This document shows, piece by piece, positions 5,761 to 6,578 of a DNA stretch of 6,578 nucleotides. How positions within the stretch are numbered: position 1 is the stretch's first letter; each line of letters opens with the position of its first letter. Location of the stretch: positions 1 through 6,578 of the forward strand of contig CAMNBW010000092.1 of NCBI GenBank assembly GCA_946533525.1, written 5' to 3'. The translations under genes and the position numbers were made by a program. The notes below the pieces were generated by a model. It ran no database searches and was not told where the DNA came from. It was given only the letters and a program-made list of their open reading frames with translations. This DNA comes from an uncultured Lachnospiraceae bacterium. Lineage in GTDB: Bacteria > Bacillota > Clostridia > Lachnospirales > Lachnospiraceae.

Positions 5761-6578
5761 ATGAAAAAGCTGTTAAAGAAGACCCTTTCCCTTGTACTGG
5801 TCCTGGCCCTTACGGCATCGCTGGCCGCCTGCGGCTCTGCGGCAGGAGGGGGAGCTGCGGCGCCGGCAGAGGGAACGGAGCAGGCCGCGGCATCAGGCAG
5901 CAGTGGAACCGGGAGCGCTGCGGGGGAGAAGATCGTAAACATAGGGGTCACGGATACCCTTGGCACCCTAAATCCCCTGAACATGGACTATGCGTTTATT
6001 AACCTCTACGCGACGAGCCTCATGTTCCTTCCTCTGGCGGGCTTTACCGAGGATATGGGTTATGAGGGCTTTATAGCGGAGAGCATAAGCACCGAGGACA
6101 ACAAGGTCTTCGACGTTAAGTTAAGGGACGATGCGGTCTGGTCCGACGGAGAGCCCGTTGTTGCCGACGACGTTATCTTCACCTTTTTACGGATGACCTG
6201 TCCCGAGGTGGCAAATTTTAACTACGATTTCAGCATGTTCGAGGGCTTTGGCGACGACGGCTCCTCTCCTTCGGGGGCCGAGAGCATAGACGGTATCGTC
6301 AAGGTGGACGATAAAAACCTGCAGTTTAAGCTTAAGAGCCATATGAACCTCAATACCTTTATAAATAACGTGGCTACCTGGATATGTATACTTCCGAGCC
6401 ACGTACTAAAGGACATTCCGGCGGGTGAGCTCCTCTCGAGCGACTGGTTCAACCATCCGGACGTTGTGGACGGTCCCTTTAAGCTCGACGATTACGACCC
6501 GGCACACTATATCTCATACAGCGCCAACGACAAATATTTCAAGGGCCGTCCGAAGATCGACAAGCTCAATTTCAGGAT
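5761..6578 (+). CDS. Family 5 extracellular solute-binding lipoprotein (OppA/DppA/NikA-like), 5' part
   Basis: The gene opens at ATG 5761 and runs off the right edge after 272 complete codons (two bases of the next remain); about half of a usual 500-600-residue protein is seen. It has a lipoprotein signal peptide: basic MKKLLKK, a Leu/Val/Ala core, and lipobox LAAC with lipidated Cys24. A low-complexity Gly/Ala/Ser linker (about 25-57) tethers the domain to the membrane. The binding domain starts at KIVNIGVTDTLGTLNPLN. The family-5 signature is clear at 121-142, LRDDAVWSDGEPVVADDV followed by IFTF, and again at VDGPFKL (236-242) and the NDKYFKGRPKIDKLNF stretch. Proteins of this family deliver peptides, nickel or other small solutes to an ABC importer; the ligand cannot be told from this half. 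Permease and ATPase genes would be expected downstream. Only 4 nt separate it from the YfhO stop, so co-transcription is likely, though a functional link to envelope modification is unproven. Confidence 0.95.
   Translation, partial: MKKLLKKTLSLVLVLALTASLAACGSAAGGGAAAPAEGTEQAAASGSSGTGSAAGEKIVNIGVTDTLGTLNPLNMDYAFINLYATSLMFLPLAGFTEDMGYEGFIAESISTEDNKVFDVKLRDDAVWSDGEPVVADDVIFTFLRMTCPEVANFNYDFSMFEGFGDDGSSPSGAESIDGIVKVDDKNLQFKLKSHMNLNTFINNVATWICILPSHVLKDIPAGELLSSDWFNHPDVVDGPFKLDDYDPAHYISYSANDKYFKGRPKIDKLNFR

Overview
The window reads as one uninterrupted, co-directional (+ strand) stretch of a low-to-mid GC Gram-positive genome, most likely a Clostridia member of the Lachnospiraceae type. Evidence for this is the strong purine-rich Shine-Dalgarno sites, heavy use of AGG for Arg, ATA for Ile and TTA-AAG pairs, and close resemblance of the HAD and C39-like proteins to clostridial families. 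The taxonomic call is an inference from style and remembered family resemblance, not a search.

Layout: (1) the last 81 codons of an MBOAT-family O-acyltransferase, entering from the left edge (1-246); (2) a 52-nt gap holding a conspicuous imperfect stem-loop (249-285); (3) a membrane-anchored SGNH-hydrolase-like protein of the kind that partners MBOAT acyltransferases (299-1510); (4) a Cof-type HAD phosphatase (1513-2301); (5) a small, cysteine-rich C39-peptidase-like cytoplasmic protein (2327-2911); (6) a large YfhO-family polytopic membrane protein (best start 2934, end 5756); (7) the N-terminal 272 codons of a peptide/nickel-type (family 5) extracellular lipoprotein solute-binding protein, cut by the right edge (5761-6578). 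Gaps between genes are 52, 2, 25, 22 and 4 nt, so there is no stretch over 300 bases without a gene and no obvious internal terminator. No RNA genes, CRISPR arrays, insertion sequences or attachment sites were seen.

How the genes may work together: MBOAT plus SGNH is the recognised pairing for O-acylating an extracellular polymer (as in alginate AlgI/AlgJ-X and teichoic acid DltB/DltD). YfhO proteins are GT-C-like membrane proteins, one of which is genetically tied to glycosylation of lipoteichoic acid in Bacillus. The most economical reading is therefore an envelope-glycopolymer decoration cluster, with acylation at one end and sugar transfer at the other. The HAD and C39-like proteins in the middle have no assigned role in such a pathway. 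The final lipoprotein begins an ABC importer locus that may be translationally coupled to the YfhO gene or simply adjacent. Nothing here proves a new system. The features most worth a second look are the intergenic stem-loop, the Asp-to-Asn change in the SGNH catalytic motif, and the conserved-looking C39-like protein inside an envelope cluster.
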